A DNA stretch of 21,355 nucleotides from a virus (IMGVR_UViG_3300025687_000395:1-21355); one strand, 5' to 3'; positions 1-8,443 are shown, counted from the stretch's first letter. The notes: generated by a model not told the origin, from the letters alone. Numbers and translations: made by a program.

Positions 1-771
1 TGCGCCACGTCTTGTTCGCTGTGCGATCAAGTTTGCTTGCTGGTTGATAAGCACTGCTAGTGCGGCGTGCTCGTCACCTACGAATGTTGCTGTACCTGAT
101 ACTGCTGATTGGTCAAAAGAAGCTGCAGCTGAACCAGCTAGTGATCTTAATGATGTTAAGATCTCTTGATCGATCTCAGCAGTGATCTCTTGTGCCAATG
201 CGGCCATGATTTCTGCTTCGATGTCGATGCCTTGCTGTGCTTGTGCGTCTTGAGCTGCTTCAAATGTCCATCTTGCTGATAGTTTTCTTGACTTAGCTTC
301 AACTACCTGCTTTAAGATTTGAACGTTTAACTTCTTACCAGCTGTTCCTTCAAGTGTTGCTGTTGCGGCACCTTTTGCAGGTGAACTGTCGTTACCTGAA
401 TAAGATGATGCGATTTTGAATGGAGATAATGCTTCGTCACCAGCTGTGATGTTTGTTGCACCACCTGTTGTTGTGTCAGCATATCTTACTCTTAGTGTGT
501 GGATTTGTCCAACTGGACCTGTCATTGGTTGTACACCAACTAATTCGTTGGCGATAACAGTTGGCATGACCCTTCTGATCACTGGCAAAATAACTCTGTT
601 CAGAGTTGCTACGTTACCGGATGATGTTGCTCCAGCTGTTGCTTGCTCTGACAGGTATTTGCGTGTGTTCTCAAGGACCACATCCAATGATTTGGCTTTA
701 GTACCTTCAACACCTTCCATCAGTGCTGATTTAGTTTCTTGCCATTTACTTTCTAGCAATTGGGATGTCAT
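1..771 (-). CDS. 23: Major capsid protein gp23, N-terminal part (runs off the window)
   Basis: This is the amino-terminal 257 residues of a T4-type major head protein, the hexameric shell subunit of the prohead. The start at 771 is preceded by a GGAGAGGA ribosome binding site, and 14 bases separate it from the end of gp22. The translated start is MTSQLLESKWQETKSALMEG, followed around residues 50-100 by the typical RVILPVIRRVMPTVIANELV and VGVQPMTGPVGQIHTLRVRY stretches, in which the Q-P-M-T-G-P-V-G motif is characteristic of gp23. A YLSEQ sequence at residues 39-43 fits the gp21 cleavage rule (hydrophobic-x-Glu) and would remove about 42 residues on maturation; that site is an inference. The carboxyl end lies beyond base 1. 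It is the last gene of the head module seen here, in the T4 order 21-22-23. Confidence 0.95.
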   Translation of the reverse strand, partial: MTSQLLESKWQETKSALMEGVEGTKAKSLDVVLENTRKYLSEQATAGATSSGNVATLNRVILPVIRRVMPTVIANELVGVQPMTGPVGQIHTLRVRYADTTTGGATNITAGDEALSPFKIASSYSGNDSSPAKGAATATLEGTAGKKLNVQILKQVVEAKSRKLSARWTFEAAQDAQAQQGIDIEAEIMAALAQEITAEIDQEILTSLRSLAGSAAASFDQSAVSGTATFVGDEHAALAVLINQQANLIAQRTRRGA

Positions 772-785
772 TTTTGTTTCCTCTC

Positions 786-1853
786 CTATTTAATACCTGC
801 TAATTTGCGGATGTTTATTACATCTTCGTCTTGTTGTTTTGCCTGTGGTGTTGCCTTGGATCGATCGCCTGTGGTTTCTGTTTTTGATTCTGATATAATT
901 GATGACTTTCTTGCATCTTTCATTACATGTGGAAGATACTTGTTGAAAGCTGTTTTTAGATTGTCTGTCTGCACTGTTTCTAACAGATTTGACATAACTT
1001 CTTTTTTGTCGCCTGACAGAGGCTGTAACATTTCGTTGAGGATCTTGTCTCTACGATGTCTTGATTCGATTTTGTCTTTTTCGATTCTTGTTGACTCATA
1101 AAGCTTTGATTTCTCTTCGATTTGTGCTTGGGCTTCTGCGAGTTGCTTCTGCATCTTGCGAACTTCTGAAGTCTCGTTTAGGTATGAAGATAGATACTCG
1201 GAAGCATATGCTTCAAAGATCTTTCTACCAAAATTGTTTTCACGAGCAGTTTTGATGTCCTCTTTGAATTGAGTCATCTCTTTTGTGATGTTCTCACTGA
1301 CTACCTGTTCAACAATTTTGCTTGCCTTCTTGATGAATGCACTTCTGATTTCAGCAAATTTTTCTTTTGCTTCTTTCACAAGTTTCACACGAGTTTCAAC
1401 AACTGATCTCTTGTCTGTTTCAAACTCATTGAGTTCTTTAGCAAGAGATGAAGTCACAAATGACTCAAGAGTTTTAATCTGTTCTGCCATTTGCTTTCTG
1501 TCCTGTTGTAACTCTGCCATCTCGTTGGCAAGTTGTTTTGTGATGAACTTCTGAAGCATCTCCATGTGTGGTTTGACGCCTTTTTTGTACATCACTCGCT
1601 GTGCCGCTAGTTGTTTTCTGTCTTCTACGAATTCAGCAATCTCTTTTTTGAGAGATTCATTAACAAGGCGGTCCATCGCTTCAACCATTACAGACTTGTC
1701 ATGTTCATAACGCTTGGCAAACTCTTCCCTAACTTCTGTCTTAGCTTCTTCTTTGACTTCTGATAACTTGGCATCCCATGCTTCTTGAATTTCAGCACGA
1801 GTGTCTTCTGTTACCAGGTCTTTGTCAAGGAGTTGTTTGATAATGTCTAGCAT
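786..1853 (-). CDS. 22: Prohead core scaffolding protein gp22
   Basis: A 355-residue, highly charged, mostly helical and coiled-coil-prone protein lying between the prohead protease and the major capsid gene, the exact place of T4 gene 22. It should form the internal core on which the shell assembles and then be cut to small peptides by gp21; several L-x-E and I-x-E sites are present. T4 gp22 is shorter (about 270 residues), and the extra length here is made of Lys/Glu-rich helical segments through residues 60-240. The tail ends in INIRKLAGIK, a short hydrophobic-basic terminus of the kind found in T4-like marine phage gp22 proteins. The start has a strong AAAGGAGA ribosome binding site 6 bases upstream. 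Identification rests on position and composition more than on motifs. Confidence 0.88.
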   Translation of the reverse strand: MLDIIKQLLDKDLVTEDTRAEIQEAWDAKLSEVKEEAKTEVREEFAKRYEHDKSVMVEAMDRLVNESLKKEIAEFVEDRKQLAAQRVMYKKGVKPHMEMLQKFITKQLANEMAELQQDRKQMAEQIKTLESFVTSSLAKELNEFETDKRSVVETRVKLVKEAKEKFAEIRSAFIKKASKIVEQVVSENITKEMTQFKEDIKTARENNFGRKIFEAYASEYLSSYLNETSEVRKMQKQLAEAQAQIEEKSKLYESTRIEKDKIESRHRRDKILNEMLQPLSGDKKEVMSNLLETVQTDNLKTAFNKYLPHVMKDARKSSIISESKTETTGDRSKATPQAKQQDEDVINIRKLAGIK

Positions 1854-1865
1854 GTTTAGTCTCCT

Positions 1866-2492
1866 TTAGCCTATTTTCAGATCCTTAATTAATCGGATCA
1901 CTCCATCTTTTAGATGTCGTTGTGCTCTTGCATCTTCTTTTACTGCTTTGGCCACTTCCAATACTTTATGTCCATGCTTCATGTTGAGAAGACTTTCATA
2001 AATTGGAGTTGGATAAGCATTTGGAGCTGATGGTTGAGCTACCACATCTACGGTAATAATGTCAAAGTCGGACACATTACCACTTCCTTCGTCTACGTTG
2101 CCTGATCCCCTTGATGATACGCCTAGTTTTACGCCTGATTGTAGCATTGTTTCTACAAGTTTACCCATCGGAGTGGGTAAAATTTTTAATTTGCCATACC
2201 CGTTGTGTCCATCCATCCACATTGATGTCAACATGTGTGACACTCTGTCAAGATTGATTTTCAAATCTTCTGGATGATCCACTTCGCCGAGGACTGATTG
2301 GCCCCCAGCGATTTGGTCGGATATTTTTTGCACTGCTTTGTTGATTTCGAAAGTAGGATACACTCTCTGGTTTGCGTTCTTGACGTTCCCTTGAATACAA
2401 ATACCCTTCATGTACAGATCCTTACCTTCGTTGGAAGACTCAACCACAACCTTTGCTTGGTCGAATGTCAAGTGTTCTGATAGTACTTGCAT
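1866..2492 (-). CDS. 21: Prohead core protease gp21
   Basis: A 208-residue serine protease of the T4 prohead protease family (MEROPS S77). It matures the head by cutting the scaffold and capsid proteins. The visible signature is GEVDHPED around residue 69-76, carrying the catalytic His73, then LGVSSRGSG at 124-131 with the catalytic serine, followed by VDVVAQPSAPNA from about residue 148 with a likely acidic member of the triad. The length matches T4 gp21 (212 residues). It sits between the gp68-like core protein and gp22 as in T4, with 12-base gaps on both sides. The start at 2492 has AAAGGAA in a suitable position and a second AGGA very close to the ATG. Confidence 0.93.
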   Translation of the reverse strand: MQVLSEHLTFDQAKVVVESSNEGKDLYMKGICIQGNVKNANQRVYPTFEINKAVQKISDQIAGGQSVLGEVDHPEDLKINLDRVSHMLTSMWMDGHNGYGKLKILPTPMGKLVETMLQSGVKLGVSSRGSGNVDEGSGNVSDFDIITVDVVAQPSAPNAYPTPIYESLLNMKHGHKVLEVAKAVKEDARAQRHLKDGVIRLIKDLKIG

Positions 2493-2504
2493 ATCCTAGT
2501 TCCT

Positions 2505-3380
2505 TTACTTAGATGCCACAGGAGACTTGCCGTCTACTGATCCTTCTTTTTCCATTGCCTTTGGAGCGTTGTCCATCTTGGCAGATTTTATTCCGCCTTC
2601 GTTCTTGAAAGACTTGCCCATAGGCTTTGCAGTGTCACCTGCTAATGCTTTGCCAACGCCGCCTTTGCCTTCGCCGCCAACACCCATTTGATGAGGTTTA
2701 GCATCGTTAACTGGCTTGTTCTTTGATGGCACAGGTGATTTCTTTACGTCTGCACCTGTTTCTTTGCCCATTTTTTCTGCACCATGGCCAGCTTTGACCA
2801 TTTCGGCATATTCTTTGACAATCGAATCAGCGTCTTTTGACTCTGTGTATGACTCTTCTGGAGCGTCTTCTTTGTCATTATCCATCATTTTTGCGAACTC
2901 AGCTTTTAATGCATCAAGTTCTTTTTCTAATGGTTCAAACATTTCTTCGGCTTCGTCATCGTCACCATCCATTTCATCTTCATCATCGCCTTCTTCACCT
3001 GGCATTTCCATGTCGTCCATGCCTTCTGCTTCTGCCTCAATGTCTGAAATTAGATCGTCTGTTGCGTCACCGCCGATTTCTTCGATTGTTTCGTCTGTTG
3101 ATTCTGCAGGCTCTTCTGTTTCTTCAACTTCTTCGTCTGCTTCATCTTCATTCATTTCTTTGTCGTCTTTTTTAGACTTCATTTTGTGTTTTGCTTCATC
3201 AACTTCATCACCCTCAACATTGTCAGATGATTCATCAGCTTCTGAAGTTTCCTCTTCCTCTGCTAGGATGCCTTCATAGATTTGGCGTGATTTTTCCACT
3301 ACAATTTCGTGGAAAACCTTTTCTGCCTCATCTTTCTGTTCATTCACTAACAGATCAAGGAGTTTTTCAAATTTTGACAT
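2505..3380 (-). CDS. 68: Acidic prohead core protein, gp68-like
   Basis: A 291-residue protein in the gene 68 position, directly upstream of the protease gene. Residues 1-40 (MSKFEKLLDLLVNEQKDEAE and the following FHEIVVEKSRQIYEG) form a helical head of the kind seen in gp68-like proteins of marine T4-like phages. Residues 41-175 are an extreme Glu/Asp-rich tract, and residues 185-291 are a Lys/Gly/Pro-rich tail. T4 splits such roles between gp67 (80 residues, very acidic) and gp68 (141 residues); this protein is about twice as long as gp68 and may carry both properties. It probably belongs to the internal core and is digested by gp21. The ATG at 3380 has an AAAAGGAGA ribosome binding site. 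The low-complexity DNA of this gene gives long spurious reading frames on the other strand. Confidence 0.75.
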   Translation of the reverse strand: MSKFEKLLDLLVNEQKDEAEKVFHEIVVEKSRQIYEGILAEEEETSEADESSDNVEGDEVDEAKHKMKSKKDDKEMNEDEADEEVEETEEPAESTDETIEEIGGDATDDLISDIEAEAEGMDDMEMPGEEGDDEDEMDGDDDEAEEMFEPLEKELDALKAEFAKMMDNDKEDAPEESYTESKDADSIVKEYAEMVKAGHGAEKMGKETGADVKKSPVPSKNKPVNDAKPHQMGVGGEGKGGVGKALAGDTAKPMGKSFKNEGGIKSAKMDNAPKAMEKEGSVDGKSPVASK

Positions 3381-3434
3381 GATTGTGTCTCCTTTTGTAA
3401 CATTTATTTAAGAGAAAAGGGAAAAAGAACCTTT

Positions 3435-4316
3435 TTAAGACTCTTTTTTGGGCATTTTTGATAGGTGTTCTTCGAACTGTGTGTATGTAATGTCGATCCA
3501 GTTCTTTTTTTCTGCTAATTTATTGGGTGATCGCTGGTTATCTAACACTACATGATAGAAATTCACTGAAGGATGATTGGTTGTGTTGGTGATCATTTGA
3601 TTGAGCCAGTTGCCAAAGTATGTTCTGTCTGAATTGGCTTTGCGATACCTATCTGTGCCCTTGTACATATTATTAAGTTTGCGTCCATCCTTTTCGCCAC
3701 CCACTCGACCGTCTTGGGTGAGTCCAAAAAAGTCCATGCCAAGGATGTAAATGGTTTGAAACTTCTTGTATTCCAGTGCAATGCGTGTAGCTGTGGGTCC
3801 TGATGACCATCCCCAGTCTTTTTCGATGCGTTTTACCCTGGGGTCTTTGACTCCGCCTCTGGGATATGACCACATTTCAAGTCTATCAGGCACATTGTGA
3901 TCACAGATGTATTTGACTGTGGCTATGTCCACTGAGATCAGTGCGTCAGGCCAAAAGTCTTCTCTGAGTGGCAACACATTCATGCCCATGATGTATCCTC
4001 GATTTTTCAACATGTTGAGGTCAAATCCTCTGCGAGACTCGCCATTAGCAATAATAAAACACACATCACCTCTCGGTTTGTAGGCAGTGTCTTTGGGTGG
4101 TATAGGCACTTTGGGTAGATTGTTGACTGTTGGAGCAGGTCGTTTGATGGCTTCTTGTTTTTTGAGTTGGTCCAGAGTGCCTTTGGGATCAGCAATCTGT
4201 TGAGGGGACAACCATGCAGAAACTTGGCCTGTTTTGCCAAAACACTTCACAGTTTGTTCGCCACGCATCACAGCCTCACAAGCTGCCATACGCCATTGTC
4301 TTCCTCTGCCTGCCAT
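3435..4316 (-). CDS. DUF115 / sialyltransferase-fold-like protein inserted in the prohead cluster
   Basis: A 293-residue protein with no counterpart in the T4 head cluster. Residues 84-130 read as a Rossmann-type start: IIANGESRRGFDL, then GMNVLPLREDFWPDALISVD, which follows the pattern of the DUF115 (MAF flagellin glycosylation) and CST-type sialyltransferase folds: a G-x-S-like loop, a conserved Asn, then P-D-x-x-x-x-x-D. Further on, SSGPTATRIAL and IYILGMDFFG repeat the second half of that pattern. Residues 1-75 are a separate basic, proline-containing segment (MAGRGRQWRMAACEAV at the start) with no recognised domain. It is 17 bases after the small gp67-position gene and 54 bases before the gp68-like gene, with only a poor ribosome binding site. 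Role unknown; transfer or binding of a nucleotide-sugar is an inference from fold resemblance only. Confidence 0.6.
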   Translation of the reverse strand: MAGRGRQWRMAACEAVMRGEQTVKCFGKTGQVSAWLSPQQIADPKGTLDQLKKQEAIKRPAPTVNNLPKVPIPPKDTAYKPRGDVCFIIANGESRRGFDLNMLKNRGYIMGMNVLPLREDFWPDALISVDIATVKYICDHNVPDRLEMWSYPRGGVKDPRVKRIEKDWGWSSGPTATRIALEYKKFQTIYILGMDFFGLTQDGRVGGEKDGRKLNNMYKGTDRYRKANSDRTYFGNWLNQMITNTTNHPSVNFYHVVLDNQRSPNKLAEKKNWIDITYTQFEEHLSKMPKKES

Positions 4317-4333
4317 TGATGAAAGTAGTTAGT

Positions 4334-4564
4334 TTATGCGAGTTCGGCTGCGTCAGCAACTGATCCACCGTACATTTTTTGATACAGTTCCATTGCTGTG
4401 CGTTTTTCTTGACGTCTTGCCCGCATGTGATGACGCAGTTGATTGATCATTTCAAGAGTGAGTCGAGATTTTCTTGTGTCGCTGTCCATATTGTACACAG
4501 TTTTGTCTTTTTCTGCGTTGTATCTTGAATCATCCACAGCATTAAAGAATTCAAACAGTTGCAT
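4334..4564 (-). CDS. Small basic protein in the gene 67 position
   Basis: A 76-residue protein starting MQLFEFFNAVDDSRYNAEKD. The frame stays open upstream, but that part lies inside the portal gene in another frame and encodes an Arg/Cys-rich nonsense stretch, so the ATG at 4564 is chosen; it lies 8 bases after the portal stop, with GAGG upstream. Residues 30-66 (RKSRLTLEMINQLRHHMRAR, then QEKRTAMELYQKMYG) form one basic amphipathic helix, a pattern I associate with small proteins following gene 20 in marine T4-like phages. T4 places the acidic core protein gp67 here, but this protein is basic, so it is a positional equivalent rather than a clear homologue. It is likely translated with the portal gene. 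Confidence 0.7.
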   Translation of the reverse strand: MQLFEFFNAVDDSRYNAEKDKTVYNMDSDTRKSRLTLEMINQLRHHMRARRQEKRTAMELYQKMYGGSVADAAELA

Positions 4565-4572
4565 GTGAGTAT

Positions 4573-6309
4573 TTACGCCTCTGTGCCAGGTTCTAGTCCT
4601 GTGTCGGCAGCACCTTCTTCTCCCGGTGTTTCTTCTCCACCTATGGGTTCTTCTGCAGAAGGTTCTGTTTGGCCGGCAATGTCTGCACCTATACCGCCAC
4701 CTGTAACGCCAACATTTCTCAGATCGGAACCTTTGACTGCATCGTCTCTGGCTTCGCCCTTCTCTTCGGCCCACATCACTTGATTTTGTGCCATTTCTTC
4801 TTCGGATAGGCCCAAGAATCGCTTGAGTGCAAATCTTTTGCTCAAATACGGCACTTGTTCAATCTGTGTGAATGCCTGCACTCGTTGGTTGTCCAGTTCA
4901 ATCTGTCTGTATGCGGCAAAATTCTGTGGTGTTGTGAACTTGATGTCAAACAGTGATGTGTCGATGTTGATGCCTCTGTTTTTGAGGAACAGTTTGAACT
5001 CCTGGTTGAGTGGTGGCATCACAATTTCCTGCAGTCTTTCACAGTACTTGTTGAATCTCAATTCTTGGATGTATGCTGTGCCTACTCTGCCATCTGAATA
5101 CTGTGGATTGGCTCCATCGTCTGGACCAGTTGGCAAGTAAGAACTTGGAATTCTCAATGCACGATACAATTTGTTTGTGAAATATCTTAGATCATCAATC
5201 TCACCAAGGTTTGTGCCACCTGGCAGTGTTTCAACCTTTGAGCCTCTGCCTTCTGCTGTCTGCGGAAAGAAGTAGTCTTCATTGATCGACAGTGGATTAT
5301 AAGTTGCATCAATCTGATTGGTGCCTCCTGATATGGATGGAATTCGTCTTTGGTGAATTTCATTTTTCACTCGCTCCACAAAACCCATGGCCATGTGTGT
5401 GGGCATGTTGCCTACATCAATGTAGAACACTCTGCGTTCTGGAGCACGATGCACTCTGTAGATGATGATAGCATCTTCTAACAATTCTTTTTGTTTGAAA
5501 GTTTTGAACACAGTTTCCAGGATGGATGTGCCAAATGGGAAGTTGGAATCTAAACCTTCTGACAGTGATACATGACACACATGATTGGCATCAATGGCAT
5601 ATTGGTTGATGGTGGTTTCAAATCTGCCGCCACCCTGTCCGTAGGTGCCACCAAAACCTGCGCCGCCGCCCAAGCCTCGCTGTCCTCCACCATACTGTGA
5701 GTCTGACACAGCGGATGAACCTGGTGATGAATAGGTCACATTGGCTGCCACCTGCGATGCAGATAGTGATTCCAAATTTAAATTCAAATCTCTGAACACA
5801 TACTGTTCTGGCTGTTTGCCTTTGGATTCATTCACAATCACCTTGTCGCACTTGGATGCGGCCACATGGATCAGTTCCTGTGTTTCAGGATCTCTGATGA
5901 AAAATGAATCACCATACTTGAGTGTGTTGCGGAACATACGGAATATTCTTCTGTTCCAATCGTTGAGTGATGTAAACTGTTGCAGAGCATCTTTGAGTAT
6001 GAGTGCTTCTGATTCTGTGGGTGAGTCATGAAAGTGTAGATCAAAGGGTGTTTCTGTTTTGGAATTTTGTTGTGAACAGAATTCTGCGATGATGTCCAGT
6101 GCGGCATTGACTTCTGAGTCTTGATCCATTTGGTCGTACTGGAAGTATCGCTCCATTCTGTTGGGGTGACCCGTGTAGACTTCTGGCAGATAGGATGTGT
6201 AGTTTCTGCGACCCACCTGACTCATGGGATTTGATGCTGTGTTGGCACCACTCACAGGCGACATTGATCCATCTGGCTTGACTAGATTAAAATATTTTTT
6301 CCAACTCAT
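4573..6309 (-). CDS. 20: Portal vertex protein gp20
   Basis: A 578-residue T4-type portal protein, the dodecameric ring at the head vertex that starts prohead assembly and serves as the DNA packaging channel. Clear family stretches are LPEVYTGHPNRMERYFQYDQ and DSEVNAALDIIAEFC near residues 41-79, KYGDSFFIRDP around 131-141, IYRVHRAPERRVFYIDVGNMP, VETLPGGTNLGEIDDLRYFT and RALRIPSSYLPTG. T4 gp20 is 524 residues. Here a Gly-rich insertion occupies residues about 194-230, and the last 60 residues are an acidic Gly/Glu/Pro tail. The start at 6309 has no good Shine-Dalgarno sequence but has TATAAT 8 bases upstream. It opens the classic portal-to-capsid series. Confidence 0.95.
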   Translation of the reverse strand: MSWKKYFNLVKPDGSMSPVSGANTASNPMSQVGRRNYTSYLPEVYTGHPNRMERYFQYDQMDQDSEVNAALDIIAEFCSQQNSKTETPFDLHFHDSPTESEALILKDALQQFTSLNDWNRRIFRMFRNTLKYGDSFFIRDPETQELIHVAASKCDKVIVNESKGKQPEQYVFRDLNLNLESLSASQVAANVTYSSPGSSAVSDSQYGGGQRGLGGGAGFGGTYGQGGGRFETTINQYAIDANHVCHVSLSEGLDSNFPFGTSILETVFKTFKQKELLEDAIIIYRVHRAPERRVFYIDVGNMPTHMAMGFVERVKNEIHQRRIPSISGGTNQIDATYNPLSINEDYFFPQTAEGRGSKVETLPGGTNLGEIDDLRYFTNKLYRALRIPSSYLPTGPDDGANPQYSDGRVGTAYIQELRFNKYCERLQEIVMPPLNQEFKLFLKNRGINIDTSLFDIKFTTPQNFAAYRQIELDNQRVQAFTQIEQVPYLSKRFALKRFLGLSEEEMAQNQVMWAEEKGEARDDAVKGSDLRNVGVTGGGIGADIAGQTEPSAEEPIGGEETPGEEGAADTGLEPGTEA

Positions 6310-6349
6310 GACTTTATATTATATGTATCTTTTTCCTGCATTGCAACCA
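6310..6349 (-). promoter_or_regulatory. Putative promoter just before gp20
   Basis: On the minus strand a TATAAT lies at 6318-6323 inside ATATAATATAAAG, 8 bases before the portal ATG. A transcript starting about 7 bases downstream of that box would have almost no leader. It also resembles, imperfectly (5 of 8), the T4 late box TATAAATA. No -35 element or ribosome binding site is convincing. Position and composition support a promoter; the recognising factor is not determined. Confidence 0.4.
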
Positions 6350-8425
6350 CTAAAAATAGCCATTACCAGTCAAGGCCTTGGGCAGTATGCGTGTTAATAA
6401 TCTCTTGGTGTCTGCTTGGTCTTTGGCCATCGCAGTGAGCACATCGAGAGTGGCTTTGGCATAACCACTGCTGTTGTTGCCTAAATTGTTGACCACAGCA
6501 TTGGCAGCTGACATGATGTCACTTGAAGTTGCATTGTTGATCACTTCGCCTGTGCCTCCTGCTTTGATCAACTCGGGTCCCATTTCTCCCACCATGCTCA
6601 GCATGCCTGGAAACAGATTGCCTCCTGAAAAATTATTCGTAAAAGGACTATTGGCTTGGCGTTCTTGGTATATTTTGTTCATGGTTGCGTATGCGGCAGA
6701 ACCAGGAGCTATTTCTATGGTGTTGCCATTCAATTCAACTTTCATATTTTCTGCTTTGACATCAATTGTATCAACGTCTTTTAAATTTAATTTTTCTGAC
6801 AAGGTGTCATAGGTTTTGCCTAACAGAGTTGCAAATCCTTGTACGTCGCCTGCAAATGTCTGGATAATTTTGGCTTGGCTCAGTGAAAAGAATTCATCTT
6901 GTATTGCAGACAGTGCCGCAAGTGTGTTGCCTGTTTCTGTGTCCAGTCCTTTGATGTTTTTGAGAAACTTGGCTCTGTCTTGAGGATCCATTTCTTCCAA
7001 TTGCATGATGTCTTCTGCTGTGAGCACAGTTTTGATTTTCCTCATTGCGTTTTCAAATTCATTGGCACTCACGCCCACTTGATCTAAAAAGTATTGAGCC
7101 GCTTCATCTTGTGTTTTGAAACTTTGCCCTGTGTTTTGATTGATGAGATCCAATTGATTGACAAACTGTCTTCCTTTGAGATATCCATCAGCAAAAATAC
7201 TCGAAAATTCGTTGGTGCCTCTGGCTGCATCAATCAACAATAGATTTTGCACTCTTTGATTCTTTGATGCTTCTGCTAAAACTTGATTTAATTCCGCCTG
7301 AGCTTCCAGCGCTGTGATGGAACCATTTTCCAAACGCTCTTGTAAACTTTCCAATGTGGTGCCAACTTCTGGAAGAAATCCAATCATTTTGAGTGCTTCT
7401 TCGTTGGCAACTCCAAATGGTGTGGTAAATCCAACAAATGCATCTCTAATGGGTCCGTCCAGCAGTGAAGTAAACTTTAATGTTTGTTCAGCTGCCTCAG
7501 CATCCATGTCCATCAGTGCAGCTTGCAGTGATGCCTCTTGTGCGGTTTGATTCAATCTTGCTCGTTGTTCTTTGACATCAAGACCTGTGAGTTCTGTGAT
7601 CAATCGTTCGTTTTTAATTCTTTGCACCAACTGTTCTCTCAGTTGAGTCTCTTCCATTGTCATCATTTTTGCATTGAATCTATTGGTTTGAATAAAGTCG
7701 CCAAATGCTTCTGCTATGGCATCTGAATCAAGCCCCAATGATCTCAACTGCATGCCAGTTTCGCTCAGCGGATCAGTCAATTGATCCAGTTGTCTCAAAA
7801 ACTTCCTTGCGCCTGTGTCAGTGGCTCCACCAAATGCAACAATGCCTTCTAAATTTTGGCCAACAACTTCATTGAATGATCCTAGAGTTACCTGTGCTTT
7901 GATGATTTCCTGGATCAAATCGTCTGTGGTGCCCACCTGTGTGTTGAACTGTATGCCCAAATCTTGCAGACTGGAGAATGTGTCAAGTGTGAGATCCATG
8001 ATTTCCAATTTGAATTTGTACAGTTCGCCTGTGGCACCAATCACGCCTTGCAGAAATCCTCCCACAAATGGAGCCAATCCTGCCAAGTTCTGCATGCTTG
8101 CAGTGGCAATGTCGATCACAGGGTTCAAATCAGAAAATTTACCAGAAGCATTCATCACACCTTTGAGTAGACCTGTTGTGCCCATGATTGCACCACCCAA
8201 CAGATCAAATCCTGCAGTAACTTTGGGAAACTTGTCTTCTAATTCGTCGACTTTTCTACGGAGATCGTCTAAACTCCGAGCAGTTGTATTGGACGACTTG
8301 CCTAAATTGCCGATGCTGCCTGAACTTTGTCCGCCTATGCCTGCCAAACGTCTGAGTGTGGCTTCTGATGCGAATCCCAGTTCCGGTGCTGGTATTTGTT
8401 GTCCGTCGAACTCAATTGTGGCCAT
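6350..8425 (-). CDS. Probable tail tape-measure protein
   Basis: A 691-residue protein, the longest of the left module. After an N-terminal Gly/Ser-rich segment there is a heptad-like helical region (residues 50-70), a Gly/Ala-rich hydrophobic stretch (74-150: FDLLGGAIMGTTGLLKGVM and LAPFVGGFLQGVIGATGELY), then long amphipathic helices to about residue 560. Near residues 612-619 stands VGEMGPEL, followed by a glycine-rich turn and EVINN. The V-G-E-x-G-P-E-L motif followed by Gly and a short valine strand near the C terminus is typical of phage tape-measure proteins, which fix tail length. No resemblance to T4 gp29 is visible by eye. It is divergent from the gp26-family gene and precedes the portal, where T4 has tail tube gene 19. 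Tail function is inferred from motif and architecture. Confidence 0.6.
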   Translation of the reverse strand: MATIEFDGQQIPAPELGFASEATLRRLAGIGGQSSGSIGNLGKSSNTTARSLDDLRRKVDELEDKFPKVTAGFDLLGGAIMGTTGLLKGVMNASGKFSDLNPVIDIATASMQNLAGLAPFVGGFLQGVIGATGELYKFKLEIMDLTLDTFSSLQDLGIQFNTQVGTTDDLIQEIIKAQVTLGSFNEVVGQNLEGIVAFGGATDTGARKFLRQLDQLTDPLSETGMQLRSLGLDSDAIAEAFGDFIQTNRFNAKMMTMEETQLREQLVQRIKNERLITELTGLDVKEQRARLNQTAQEASLQAALMDMDAEAAEQTLKFTSLLDGPIRDAFVGFTTPFGVANEEALKMIGFLPEVGTTLESLQERLENGSITALEAQAELNQVLAEASKNQRVQNLLLIDAARGTNEFSSIFADGYLKGRQFVNQLDLINQNTGQSFKTQDEAAQYFLDQVGVSANEFENAMRKIKTVLTAEDIMQLEEMDPQDRAKFLKNIKGLDTETGNTLAALSAIQDEFFSLSQAKIIQTFAGDVQGFATLLGKTYDTLSEKLNLKDVDTIDVKAENMKVELNGNTIEIAPGSAAYATMNKIYQERQANSPFTNNFSGGNLFPGMLSMVGEMGPELIKAGGTGEVINNATSSDIMSAANAVVNNLGNNSSGYAKATLDVLTAMAKDQADTKRLLTRILPKALTGNGYF

Positions 8426-8435
8426 TTTGTGCGTA

Positions 8436-8443
8436 TATAAATA
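8436..8443 (+). promoter_or_regulatory. T4-type late promoter box TATAAATA
   Basis: A perfect TATAAATA lies in the 35-base gap between the divergent tape-measure and gp26-family genes. It is the box recognised in T4 by the gp55 sigma factor, and a gp55 gene lies in this window at 16313-17089. The expected transcript start would be about 6-7 bases downstream, leaving a leader of roughly 10 bases before the ATG at 8461. A one-mismatch copy, CATAAATA, faces the other way at 8456-8463 and could serve the tape-measure gene. No Shine-Dalgarno sequence is present for 8461. Confidence 0.65.

Noticed and set aside
2716-3279. Long plus-strand Ser-rich frame
   Set aside because: It is the mirror of the Glu/Asp/Ser-rich codons of the gp68-like gene on the other strand.
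4565-4774. Upstream Arg/Cys-rich extension of the small gene 67-position protein
   Set aside because: It overlaps the portal gene C terminus in another frame and has no natural composition; the ATG at 4564 follows a GAGG site.
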